A stretch of 64,000 nucleotides of DNA from Nageia nagi (taxonomy: Eukaryota > Pinophyta), in the NCBI GenBank assembly GCA_050084985.1, contig JBITNC010000001.1, positions 20,088,001 to 20,152,000 of the forward strand. Direction: 5' to 3'. Positions 23,807 to 34,165 of this stretch are shown piece after piece; position 1 is the first letter of the stretch, and every line of letters begins with the position of its first letter. The notes beneath the pieces are model-generated. The model was not told where the DNA came from, did no database searches, and saw nothing but the letters and a program-made list of their open reading frames with translations. The translations under genes and the position numbers were made by a program.

Positions 23807-26412
23807 TATCTTGGAGGATTTTTCTTTCCTACCATGCTAATATGAAAATGAGCTTGCAAGGCTTATGGAAGATACCAATACCTAAGTGGTAGGGCATGAC
23901 CCCTACTTTCTATGATGACTGGTTACCTCAAAGATATCATTAATGGGATATGCAAGAAGTGACTCAAGAGACTAGTTAAGATGTTTAAAGTTGTTTCCAA
24001 CTAAAACAAAATTTGTTAATCAAGGGCTCAAAGGATCCTTGTCTCCAAAAAATGGTCATTTCTTAAAAAAGGTAAGAATTAGGTTGCAAAAGTCATGAAA
24101 AAAATGGAAAATAAAATAAAAAGGGTAGAATAGATAATAGTATAGGAATTGGGCATAAGTGTGTATATTCTCACCAACTAGTGTAAGGAATGGGACCTAC
24201 TTCCTCCAAGATTGATGCAATTTCCATGTACTCCTTATCCCTATCACTAACCAACTACATGAATGGACTAGTGCAAGGAGCATGAAGCTACAGGCAAGGG
24301 TGGTTGTAAAGTAGATCATGGGTGAATCTTCAATAGCATAGTGAATTTGTTACAATAAGTGATAAAAAATAAGTTATCCCAAATAACACAAGTCATATAT
24401 ACAAATCATGAACTAATGCACATCATATATCACCCTAAGTATTTCCCCAACCCTAATTAGAAAATATGATAAAATACAAATGGTCCAATCATAAAGTGCC
24501 ACATGGTATTACAAGACTTATTCTAAGCTTGTGGGAGCAAATCATCATCCATAACAAGTTTGAGAATTAAATACTAATATAATAAAGTACTTTATCAAAA
24601 TAAAATTAAAAATAAAATTAAGATCTACAACCCATTCCTTGAAATTCTTATCAAGAACTTGGTTCTTATATTCAAACCATGTACCATCTCTAAGGTCCTT
24701 TCTAGAAAGTAGATGTGGGGATGAGGGTATGCTCTTGGGGCTAGTACATTTATAGAAAAGATAAGATTTTATCTTTTTAAAGCATGTGTTCAAATGGGAG
24801 CTTCATAACCTTTGTATTATTACCATCTTGGCTCTGTAACTTATCTTCTTTGGCCTTTCATCTCCTAAACCTATCTTTTCCAAGACCTAAACTTGTCAAA
24901 TTTTATCATCAAGTGCATCCAAGACTCCTCCTAGGCTAGGTGCATGTTTCAAAAAGATAAGATATTATCTTTTGAAATGGCACACTCAACCTACTAGTTG
25001 AACTAGTTGGAGTGCATGTTTGAAAAAGATAAGATTTTATCTTTTGAAATGGTGTACACAACCTTCCATTCATGCTTGATTTGGATACTAGCTTTAAATT
25101 TTTCATACCTTAGCCAAACTTTCACCATTGAATCAAATTAAGCATCTCCTTTCATTAGGACCATGCTATATAAAGATAATATTTTATGTTTTGAAATGGT
25201 TCTCCTAACTCCAATCATGCTAGTTTGAGTGTATGTTCTAGAAAGATAATATTTTATCTTTTTAAGGCATGCAATGGGTTGTTCTTGCCTAGTTTATTTT
25301 GTTTCAAGGCCTTAACAAGTGGTATGTAGCCAAATTTTCATATTTTTCTAGAATTGGTGTCTCCCTAGGTTAGGATCATGCTACAAAAAGATAAGATTTT
25401 ATCTTTTGAAATAGTGCTCCTAACTCCCTGGGCTAGGAGCATGCTACAAAAGACAAGATTTTATCTTTTGAAATGGTGCTCCTAACTCCTTGGGTTAGGA
25501 GCATCTATAGAAAGATAAGATTTTTTCTTTTGAAATGGTGCTCCTAACTTCTTGGTCTAGGAGCATGCTATAGAATGACACAATTTTATCTTTTGAAATG
25601 ATGCTCTTAACTCCCTAGGTCATGCCTAAGCTAAATGATGGTTTGAGGTGTCCATGACTTAGCCAAATTTCCTCATGAGATCAGACTATATGTCTCTTTT
25701 TCATGAGCATATACCCTCTAGAGATAAGATTTTATCTTTTTTAGGCATGCACTTGCCTCTTGGTTACTTGGTTTGTACTTTCTCATCTTTGAACTCGACC
25801 TATGTGGCCTTCTAGCTTGAGGGAATGCTCCCAAAAGATAAGATTTTTCCTTTTTGAGGTATGCACTAGAATTGAGGTACCTCTAGCTTGCCTTCTTTAT
25901 CCTTCCTTATGATATAGAGTGCCCATATACCCAAGTGCATGCCCTAGGAAGATAAGATTTTATCATTTTAAAGCATGCATTAGTCTTTTGAAGGCATGCA
26001 TTGGGTGTAAGAGTGGCCCAATTTTCCTTTTTTAAACTTGATTTTGGTTTAGACAACCTCTATACTTGAGAACAAATCTTAGAAAGATAAAATATTATCT
26101 TTTTTAAGCATATGTTAGGCCTAGGACTGGTCCAATTTCATTTGAAGTAGCTCTCACTTGGCTTGTTTCCCCTAATTTTCTTGAGGACTTTTGGTTTTCC
26201 AGACTTAGCAATTTTTTTGGGATTTCAAATTTTATTTAACATGAATAAGATCAAGCGAATGGTAACACTTAGGTTTGGGAAAAAAGGCATGATAACTAAC
26301 TCATACAAACCTCTTCAATTTGGATAAGAAAAAAATATGACACTATATGGAAACAAGTTGTTTAAGATCCCCAAAATTGTAGGACTTGGGGTGTATTATG
26401 CTAGTCACAATA
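23807..26412 (-). repeat. right (5') long LTR
   Basis: It begins TATCTTGGAGGATTTTTC and ends GTCACAATA. It is about 200 bp shorter than the left copy, partly from differences in repeat number. It ends at the right GAGCC duplication. Confidence 0.8.
24750..26110. repeat. palindromic GATAA-TTATC repeat array, right LTR
   Basis: About thirteen copies of AAAGATAAGATTTTATCTTT or variants occur near 24,757, 24,953, 25,023, 25,173, 25,240, 25,386, 25,447, 25,511, 25,573, 25,721, 25,837, 25,948 and 26,081. Four consecutive units at 25,386-25,600 repeat with a period of about 62 bp and contain both the GATAA palindrome and the GCTCCTA/TAGGAGC inverted repeat. Confidence 0.8.
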
Positions 26413-26417
26413 GAGCC
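26413..26417. repeat. right target-site duplication GAGCC
   Basis: Exact copy of 17,661-17,665, directly after the CACAATA end of the nested element. Confidence 0.85.
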
Positions 26418-26960
26418 AAATACTTGTTGAAACTAGTCCTATGATTAGGATATCATCAAATATAACTCTATGAAGAAGATATTCCAAAAATAACTTTTTA
26501 GATACATGAGGATCATTATGAATTTTTATTAATACCATTTAGTCTTACTAATGCTCCTTCAACATTCCATAGTTTGATGAATCGAGTATTTCACCCTCAT
26601 CTTCATAAATTTATTTTGATTTTCTTTAATGATATTTTTGATCTACAATAGTATAAGGAGGATAATTTGGCACACTTAGACCAAAGATTATAATTACTAC
26701 AAGAGCATCAATTATATGGAAAGAAATCCAAGTGTTCCTTTAGGATTCAAGATATTGAATACTTGGGGCATATCATTTCTAAATATGGAATCAAGGTCGA
26801 TGCACACAAAATTATAGACATGCAAGATTAGCCTATTCCAAAAGCAATCAAGGAATTGAGGGCATTTATAGGCCTACTAGATTATTACCAAAAATTTGTA
26901 AAGAATTATGGGAAGATCATAGCTCCACTTACATCATTACTAAAAAAAAGATGCCTTTAA
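26418..26960 (+). pseudogene. chromovirus reverse transcriptase, C-terminal part
   Basis: RT continues with AKYLLKLVL and GYHQI, then the region equal to [24 protein letters not shown] in damaged form. The catalytic box at 26,622-26,633 reads FFND where the family has F-DD, so one catalytic aspartate is lost. DIEYLGHIISKYGIKVD and [20 protein letters not shown] follow, the thumb region leading into RNase H. Confidence 0.85.
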
Positions 26961-26984
26961 TTGGTCACCAGCATCTGAAAAAAT

Positions 26985-27420
26985 TTTCTACAAATTGAAT
27001 GAGGTAATGTGTTCCACTCCTATTTTAGGTATTCTATATTTTTCTAAAATATTTATTATTAAGAGTGGTGCTTTTGAAGTAGGATTGGGTGCAATTTTGA
27101 TGTAAGAGGGAATACGCTTGGGTTTCACCACTAAGGTATTATTAAGATAAAATTTGGCTATATCTACCTATGCAAAAGAGGAGTTGGAAATAATTTATGC
27201 AATTTATAAATAACAATCCTACCTCATTGGGTGATATTTTATTATATGCAAAAATTAGCACAATTTGAAGTACTTTTGGGAACATTGAATTACAATAATT
27301 GAACAACAAAAGTGGATGACCAAACTATTAGGGTATGAATATGAAATAGTATAAATAAAAGGCTTAGAGAATGTAGTGGTGGATTCTCTTTCCCACAAAT
27401 TTGAGGATCCTACAACATTA
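26985..27420 (+). pseudogene. chromovirus RNase H remnant
   Basis: It reads STPILGILYFSKIFIIKSGA and FEVGLGAILM; the usual first acidic residue in (E)CDAS has been replaced. ISTYAKEELEIIYAIYK, QQKWMTKLLGYEYEIV and KGLENVVVDSLSHKFED follow, standard gypsy RNase H landmarks. Stops interrupt the frame. Confidence 0.8.
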
Positions 27421-27559
27421 CAAGCAATTTCACTACTAGTTCCCTAGTGGTTAGAGTAGCTAAAATAAAAATGGCTTCAATATGACTCAATTTAGGCATT
27501 AATTCAATGACTCTAGACTAATCCTTCTAGTAAACCAAATTTCTCATGGTAAAATGGTA

Positions 27560-28630
27560 TTTTATGCTTCAAAGGTTGCATTGAATTTCGATCCATTTCT
27601 TCATATTGAGAAGAAATACTTTAGGAATTACATATTGCACCATCATCCAAACACATAAGGTTTCTCAAAACCTATAAAAGAGTGGCTTAATATTTTTAAT
27701 AGGAGAAAATGAAATAGGACATCAATACATTTATTACCAAATGTGATGTTTGTCAATGAAATAAAGGTGAAACACTTGGCACTCTTGGTTTACTTGAACC
27801 CTTACCTATACTAGACTTGGATTGATATTTCAATGGACTTCGTTAAAGACCTTCCCAAGTCTCAAGGTAAATTAGTTATTTTGGTGGTGGTTGATCGATT
27901 ATATAAGTATGCATACTTTTTCCCTTTAGCACATCCATTTAAAGCTATCAATGTGACCCATATTTTTTTCATAATATCTTCAATCTTCATGGTATTCCCT
28001 TGATCATAGTTAGTAATTAAGATCCTACATTCACTAACAAATTCTAACAATAAATTTTAAAACTACAAAGTACTCATCTCAAAATGTGTTTATCCTATCA
28101 CCCCTAGATGGATGGACAATTTGAAATTATTAACAAGTGCATGGAAACCTATTTGCATTATTTTGCATCATCCCAACTAGTTCATTGGGTAAAATGGCTT
28201 CCTTTGGTAGAATGGTGGTATAACACTTTATACAAAAAAACTATTTGGATGATACCATATGAAGCACTGTATGGTTAGTCACCACCCATAGTGACAACAT
28301 ATGTCCCACATAGTACAAAGATCCAAGTAGTGAATATTCATTTACATACTTGGGAAGATATTCTTTATCTTCTTCAAGAGAATTTATGACCTACTAAACA
28401 CTGCATGAAACAATAGGTTGATTAGAATTGGATGGAATGTGAATTTCAAGCTAGTGATATGGTCTTCCTATACCTACAGCCATATAGATAGAAATCCTTA
28501 AAGATTAAGGGTCTTCAAAAATTTGTTCCCAAAATTTATGGTCCTTACAAAGATATTTAATGCATTAGACTTGCTACTTATAATTTGGAGTTACTAATGT
28601 CTTCCAAGGTTCATTTGGAATTCCATATTT
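27560..28630 (+). pseudogene. chromovirus integrase remnant
   Basis: An H2C2 zinc region (SSKHIRFLKTYKRVA to KCDVCQ) is followed by the catalytic core. The first aspartate is present in DISMDFVKDLPKSQGK near 27,834. The second is asparagine (SN-DPTFTN near 28,015). The glutamate is kept in DGQFEIINKCMETYL near 28,115. The C-terminal part reads VEWWYNTLY, YEALYG, PPIVTTYVP and MVFLYLQPYR, ending at VHLEFHISCL. Confidence 0.85.
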
Positions 28631-28719
28631 CATGTTTGACAAAGGTGATGTGATAATAAGTTCAGATTTAATCAAAGTTACTAAAATTCATTAATGATGG
28701 ATCCTTCAATATTGAACCT

Positions 28720-28860
28720 AAAGTAGTTTTGGACAAGCATACCATCAACCTTATTCACTGTACTATAACCTAAGTTTTAATTCAGTGGTTGGGGTTAGCA
28801 CTTGAAGATGCAATGTGGGAAAAAGCACATGAGCTTCAAGAGGAGTTTTCAAATATCTAG
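28720..28860 (+). pseudogene. chromodomain at integrase C-terminus
   Basis: The frame reads VLIQWLGLALEDAMWEKAHE then LQEEF before a stop at 28,858-28,860. The pattern VLIQW-G---EDA-WE is the core of the chromodomain of plant chromoviruses, which directs integration to heterochromatin. It identifies the element as a chromovirus and is one of its better preserved stretches. Confidence 0.8.
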
Positions 28861-28881
28861 CTTTAAGGATAAAGTTATTTC

Positions 28882-28895
28882 CAAGAGGGATGGCA
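28882..28895 (+). promoter_or_regulatory. polypurine tract of chromovirus
   Basis: CAAGAGGGATGGCA directly precedes the 3' LTR start TGTTAGAATCCC. Confidence 0.6.
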
Positions 28896-29434
28896 TGTTA
28901 GAATCCCAAATCCTAACATTTACTAAGGTTTATTTATGCTTTAGTTAATTTAATTATTTAATTATTTGCTTGATCATATTTTGGCCACAACATTTAACTT
29001 CAATGTTTATTTAAGCTGGTTCTTTTTTGATATTTTGTAAAATTTGAAGCTCTATGATGTTTTTATACACTACTTAAGTAAGATGTTATCAAAGGATAAA
29101 AATGTCATCTTATAACCCAAAATTTTGTTTTAATGTTAGGCCATATTTCTGACATTAGGGAAAGAGGACTATAAATACTTGTAAGAATGGTAAAGAGGGC
29201 ATCTAAAAAATCATTTTATCTTTTTGATTTGCAAAGAGGAATCCCCCTCAATGTAGCATGCAGTTTATATTACTATTCAATAAGGTTATTCTATTTTGTT
29301 ACTTGTTGTTAGTATGAGTATCTCATTCTATGTGCTTTATTTGATGCATTACAAGTTTGTGGTTATTTAGTATTTCAATATTTCTTAAGGTATTTGAGGC
29401 AAGATCCCCTTTTTGTTCTTCTATGATCTTAACA
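28896..29434 (+). repeat. 3' LTR of chromovirus
   Basis: It begins TGTTAGAATCCCAAATCC and ends CTTAACA. It is 539 bp, the same length as the 5' LTR. The canonical TG...CA ends are kept here. Confidence 0.85.
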
Positions 29435-29960
29435 CCCCCTTAATGTAAAAATTTTTATACTCCACATCTAAATAAGTGTTGATTCAATGCATATGAAGGC
29501 ACCCAACATAGTCAAATCAATACATTTTAAGGCACCCAATACAAGCTTGCTCTACTTCATGTGAAGTGTGTTGGTTCAATGCATTAGAAGCACCCAACAT
29601 AGGATATTCTAGTACATCTATGGTACCTAGTATAACTAATCTCTCCATACTGGGTAGTATTGGTTTAGTACATTTGAAGTACCCAACATACAAAATCTAG
29701 TGCATGCAAGACATCTAGTTGAAGCTCACTCTCCTCTTCTAAAGATAAATATTGGTTTAGTGCTACTGAAGCACCCAACACAATCAAATTAGTGCAATCA
29801 AAATACCTAATAAAAGTGCATACTCCACTTCCATTGAAAAGTGTTGGATCAGTGCAACTCAAGGAACCCAACATGGTTGTTGTTCTCCTCATGATGAAAA
29901 GTGTTGGTTAAGTGCAACACAATGCACCCAATATGATCAATTCAATCTAACTAAGGCACT
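29435..29960. repeat. degenerate tandem repeat with TGTTGG / CCCAACA words
   Basis: About six degenerate units of 60-100 bp begin near 29,475, 29,567, 29,645, 29,746, 29,840 and 29,898. Each has a GTGTTGGTTCAGTGCA-like start and a GAAGCACCCAACAT-like end some 30 bp later, so TGTTGG and CCAACA can pair. The array touches the chromovirus 3' LTR. No coding is recognised. Confidence 0.65.
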
Positions 29961-30070
29961 AGTTAGGAGGAAAATATTATGAACACTATGAATGGCATAG
30001 GTAGAGTGCATAGAGGAGGTCAACAACATAAGCACCATGTCCAATGTGTATAAGAAGAAGCTGAGCTAAG
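29961..30070. other. no feature recognised
   Basis: Short spacer between the tandem repeats and LTR copy A of the Tat-like complex. The U5 end of that LTR should lie here but is not recognisable. Confidence 0.3.
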
Positions 30071-31141
30071 TTGAAATATAACACAATCCATAAAGTGGAA
30101 ATAAGCATATAACACAATAATTTAACAACAATTAGAAATATATCATAGTTAAGAGATCAAGAAGAAAATTATATTCTACTATCATTAATAGAGGTAAAAA
30201 ATAGGGGCAATATCTACTATATCTTATCCCTTCTCTTTAAATAGAGGTAATATTTATAATTTTCCTTACTAAAATATCTTCTAATTAATTCCTAACATCT
30301 AAGAGATAAAATATTTATAACTAAATACTAATATATTTACATTATATCATATTCAATTTATGATAAGATTTATAAATTATATTTTAATCTACAAATATCT
30401 AGAGTGATCTTCTATGTGTGCCAACACTTTTCAGCTTATCCTAAACTTGAAATTTGAATCTGGAAGTCAAAATTGCCTTCTTGGAGTGAAAATGTATTTC
30501 ATCGAGGTTTCAACAATATTTACAAGTACTTGCATTTGTATGAACCTATTAGAATCAAATACAAAGGTAAAGTGAATGTTTCTAGCAGATTTCTTCAGCC
30601 ATACTTTGATCTAGATGGCCAAAACTTAGATCCTTAAAATTGGAACATTCTAGGTGGTTGATGTGACTAATATCCTCTTTGGTACATGATCAAACCACCT
30701 TTGTTAGGGTTATAACTAAAGAAAATATTTTGTATGATTTTCTCATTGTTCTAACAAAAATTTATCTTATTCACTCTATCGAATCTTTACCAAAATCAAA
30801 TATTTTGCAAAACATACGAAAATGGCTAAGTAGAACACTGTAATCATTTTTCCACCAATATGGAAAAGTTCATGCATTAAAAAATTACTAAATCTTTGCC
30901 AAAATTGAACACCTTAAGAAATTTTCAAAAATAACTAAGTCCTACCACTAATGTATTCTATTGCTATTCTAATAAACTATGTGCATACCAATATTGTTGG
31001 ATCTCTACCAAAATCAAACACTATAGAAAATATCTAAAATTAACTAAGTATAAACATTCCAATAAATAGTAAAGGATGTAAAAAAAGGGCATACCCATAC
31101 AAAATTATTCTTATATCTCCAAAAATATATATGGATATACA
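30071..31141 (-). repeat. LTR copy A (3' LTR) of Tat-like gypsy complex
   Basis: It aligns with 47,570-48,634 and 50,270-51,205, for example TTAAGAGATCAAGAA, CTTCTCTTTAAATAGAGGTAAT, GTGTGCCAACACTTTTCAGC and GGGCATACCCATA. On the minus strand it starts TGTATATCC. A TATAAATA box lies near 30,255 (minus). The left end is truncated: the part of copies B and C nearest the primer site is absent. Confidence 0.75.
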
Positions 31142-33865
31142 TTCTAGTGACTGGATGGTAGATTTGAGCTACCAAATTTTGAACTCAATATCAAAACTAT
31201 GAAACTTTGTATAAAAATTACTAACAATCTATACAAAAATTTACCTCTGTCTACCTCATTCTTGGGAAAAACTACAAGTGCTTTGGACCACTCTACATTT
31301 GATGGAAGACTTACATCTTGGATTAGTAGAGATAGAGAATCAAATTGATTAATAATCTTCAAATTGATATTTATCTTAATTCTATTGAATTTTGCTACCC
31401 ACTTTTCCACTCTTATCATCTCTTGAATAAATTTGTAGAACTAATCTATAAAATTATCCTTAGTCCAATCTGCAAAGGTATCATCTACCTTCTGCACCTA
31501 GTCACTGTATGCCTTCATTTCATCTAGTGTATAAACACTATTATCCTTCTTATATAAGGGAGACATCTTATTTCTATCAAAACCTTTAAATTTACCATTC
31601 AACCTATTTATCTTCAACATAAGTGACTTCATATATTTATCTATACAAATAATTAGTTCATGCAAATGAGCCACTTTCTATATCATCACCAAAATTTTAT
31701 AATGAAATTCATTAGTGATTGTATCTATGACCTCTTTTTTATTCATTACCTTAATAATATCTTGATTATCACTAAATATTTTACAATTTTTCTCTTCAAA
31801 TAAAAAATAATCTTATATTATTCTATTTTCTTTTCACAATATAATACATACTCCCTAACTAAATGCAACAAATCTAAAATAGACAATACCTTACCTTAGA
31901 AACTTGACTTACTATTTTTTATAGCATCCACCAAAAACTATTTCAACATTAGTACCTTTATCTATTGGGTTGGAATCTAATCCTGGATTTTCAATTCTTC
32001 AAACTCCACCTTAGCCTTAACAAAAACATTTATGGTGGTCTTTAGATCTTCATCCTTTTTTGTGCCAACATCCTGTAAAGCCTTTACATTATCTTGAAGC
32101 TTCTTATTTTCTTCCTCTAATGCTTTGCACTTTATTTTCTTATTCTTTAATGAAGCTTTCAAAGAGTCAATCTCTAGCTCTAAGGCCTCTATCTAACCAT
32201 TCTTCATGGTAATCTCAATACCCTTTACCTTCATCTCTTCTTCCCATTCTTCCTTGGCCAATTTTGATGATTTAGTAGCTTCCTACAATTGTTGTATCTA
32301 CTTATTTAACAAGCTAATCTAAGTCAAGTGAAACTTCTCTTTTTCATTTATAGCAACTTGTTATTTCTCTAGTTTATCTACTTTTTTTTTTTCAATAGAA
32401 TCTCATCAATTTTCATAAGTGTGATGTCAATTTTCATGATTTTTCTTTTTTCCATCTAGTTTTTCTTATTAGACCTTATCTATAAGGATATGCCTTTCAA
32501 ATCTAAAGCTTTTTTGAATCATGGTTCAATATGTTTCATGGATATCTCCAAAACCTAGTTGTGGATGTCCATACATGTGTCTAGTTGTATCTATCCCTGA
32601 ATCTTCTACTCTTTATGCATCTTCTCAAACCAATCTTTATTTGACTTATCTATCTTACTAAAGTTATTTGAGAATAATATATCTTATTGATGGAAATAGG
32701 AGGCATCACTATGATAACAACATCATCCTTATCATCAAATTTATCACTTATCATCAATGTTTATGAGCTAGCAAGAACTATATCCTATGTAGATGAGATA
32801 TTTTGAACTTGATCTAATATTTGTTCCTTCTCTTCCTGCACTACCTAAGTAGTCTTTTTCTTATTTTTCATTATTCTCCCATCCTTTGATTTATATTTTG
32901 GAGAATATGTATTCCTTTATCTCTATTTTCTTCTCTTAACAATGAATGTTTGATCAAATTCAGGTTCTCCACTTCCACTAGACTCTAGTTTGTTAATTCT
33001 GGTAACATCTTTAGTAGGCTTATCACTCTTTATTGTTAATACTTGAAGGATCATTTTTATAGGTTGTAGCTCCTTGGGCTATTTTTTACCCTTATTTATT
33101 CTTTTATATATTTTTTTAGAGATTGGTCCTTTCTTTTTCTGATAATTTTCTTTTTTGTAGGAGCATCTTCTTTTTCAAGCTGCTTTGCTAATGTAGCATC
33201 TTTCTTCTCCTATTTCTTTCTCTTTTTTTCATCATCCTTAGTGAACTTCCTTTCCAATTCTTTCATATAACCAATATATTTATTAGATATTATTATGTCA
33301 TCAACCTAGGCTTTCATAGAGGATTCAAGAAACTTTGACTAAGAAATTCCATATTTCTATTATTTTCTTAACAAAGCCTCCTCTTCGGCAATCAACTATC
33401 CCTTACCCTTAATAGCCTCTAAGATCTTGTCTGCTATTCTAATACTTTTAATTTCTAGGTCTTTTACCTTCCTAAGGTATATTGCTTATCAAAGGCATTA
33501 AAAAATACCTTTTCCTAATCACACATCCATGAAAGGGACTTTTTCTTAATTTCCTCTCTATATTTTTTTTTTTTGCTTCATTTAATTAGAACTATCCAAA
33601 TGTTTGTATAAAGGCTTTGGTAAACTTTTATCTTTATCAGTAGTAGTAGAATACTCAACTCTAATGGTATAATTTTTCCTCCATAAGGCCATACATGAGA
33701 TTTTCAATAGTGAGTTAAAAAAAAATGGGCTTGTCTAAAAGTTATTCCTATGATTCTCAAACTCATTCATAGACACTCTGATAAAATATAGGGTCTTTGA
33801 AGTTATCAACTTCAAATGTGCTATATATACTTCTAGTAGTTCATACGAACATGACACAATAATTT
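31142..33865 (-). pseudogene. third ORF of Tat-like gypsy element, C-terminal part
   Basis: Minus-strand frames continue from the other side of the copia element: FVVRT before the insertion, then NYCVMFV and TFEVDNFKDPIFYQSVYE after it. Further on is VDDIIISNKYIGYMKELERK, then a lysine-rich tract (DEKKRKK, KKKIIRKRKD) and a predicted coiled coil (KCKALEEENKKLQDNVKALQ, 31,977-32,162). A 91-codon open end lies at 31,144-31,419. It is not gag, pol or an env protein I recognise. Many in-frame stops are present. Confidence 0.55.
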
Positions 33866-33870
33866 GTTCT
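33866..33870. repeat. left target-site duplication GTTCT
   Basis: GTTCT matches 39,642-39,646 exactly and marks the copia insertion site inside the third ORF. Confidence 0.9.
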
Positions 33871-34119
33871 TACAGGAATGGATCATAAAAATTCAAGATA
33901 TATTTACTCAAGAATGATTTACAATATATAGACCACAAAAGTGGTTAACTAACAAACTCCTAAAATGGTGCAACTAAGTGTACACCTCATCCTAACTAAC
34001 TTACCTAACTAAGCACTAAGCTAAAATTTCTCTAACTAACTTCAAATGACACTTGTCATTGACACATGTCTAATTTATAAATATTTACAAATACCATAAT
34101 AAGATTATGGTTTTTAACA
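33871..34119 (-). repeat. 3' LTR of copia element
   Basis: On the minus strand it starts TGTTAAAAACCATAATC and ends CCATTCCTGTA; the final CA has become TA. A TATATATTG promoter-like box lies near 33,930 (minus). Confidence 0.9.
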
Positions 34120-34131
34120 TTCCCCCCCTTA
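34120..34131 (-). promoter_or_regulatory. polypurine tract of copia element
   Basis: The minus strand reads TAAGGGGGGGAA immediately before the LTR start TGTTAAAA. Confidence 0.85.
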
Positions 34132-34165
34132 ATATGAAGGGGTATTTGTAAGTCCAAGCATTGAT

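Larger units (their letters stand above)
17666..26412 (-). mobile_element. long-LTR gag-protease element nested in chromovirus RT
   Basis: This 8,747-bp insertion is bounded by GAGCC direct repeats. It has LTRs of 2,815 and 2,606 bp and a 3.3-kb internal part. The only recognisable coding is minus-strand gag-protease; no RT, RNase H or integrase motif was seen. The outer ends are TATTGTG and CACAATA, a 7-bp inverted repeat. The element probably depended on enzymes supplied by another element. The orientation is set by the protease reading frame. Confidence 0.8.
14940..29434 (+). mobile_element. chromovirus (Ty3/gypsy with chromodomain), interrupted
   Basis: This is a plus-strand LTR retrotransposon with two 539-bp LTRs, an iMet-type primer site, and gag, protease, RT, RNase H, integrase and chromodomain in chromovirus order. 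Without the nested 8.7-kb element at 17,666-26,412 it would be about 5.7 kb. Every enzyme domain is damaged. The five bases on the left (TGAAT) and right (CCCCC) do not match, and the flanks belong to different sequence types, so one end has probably been rearranged. Confidence 0.85.
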
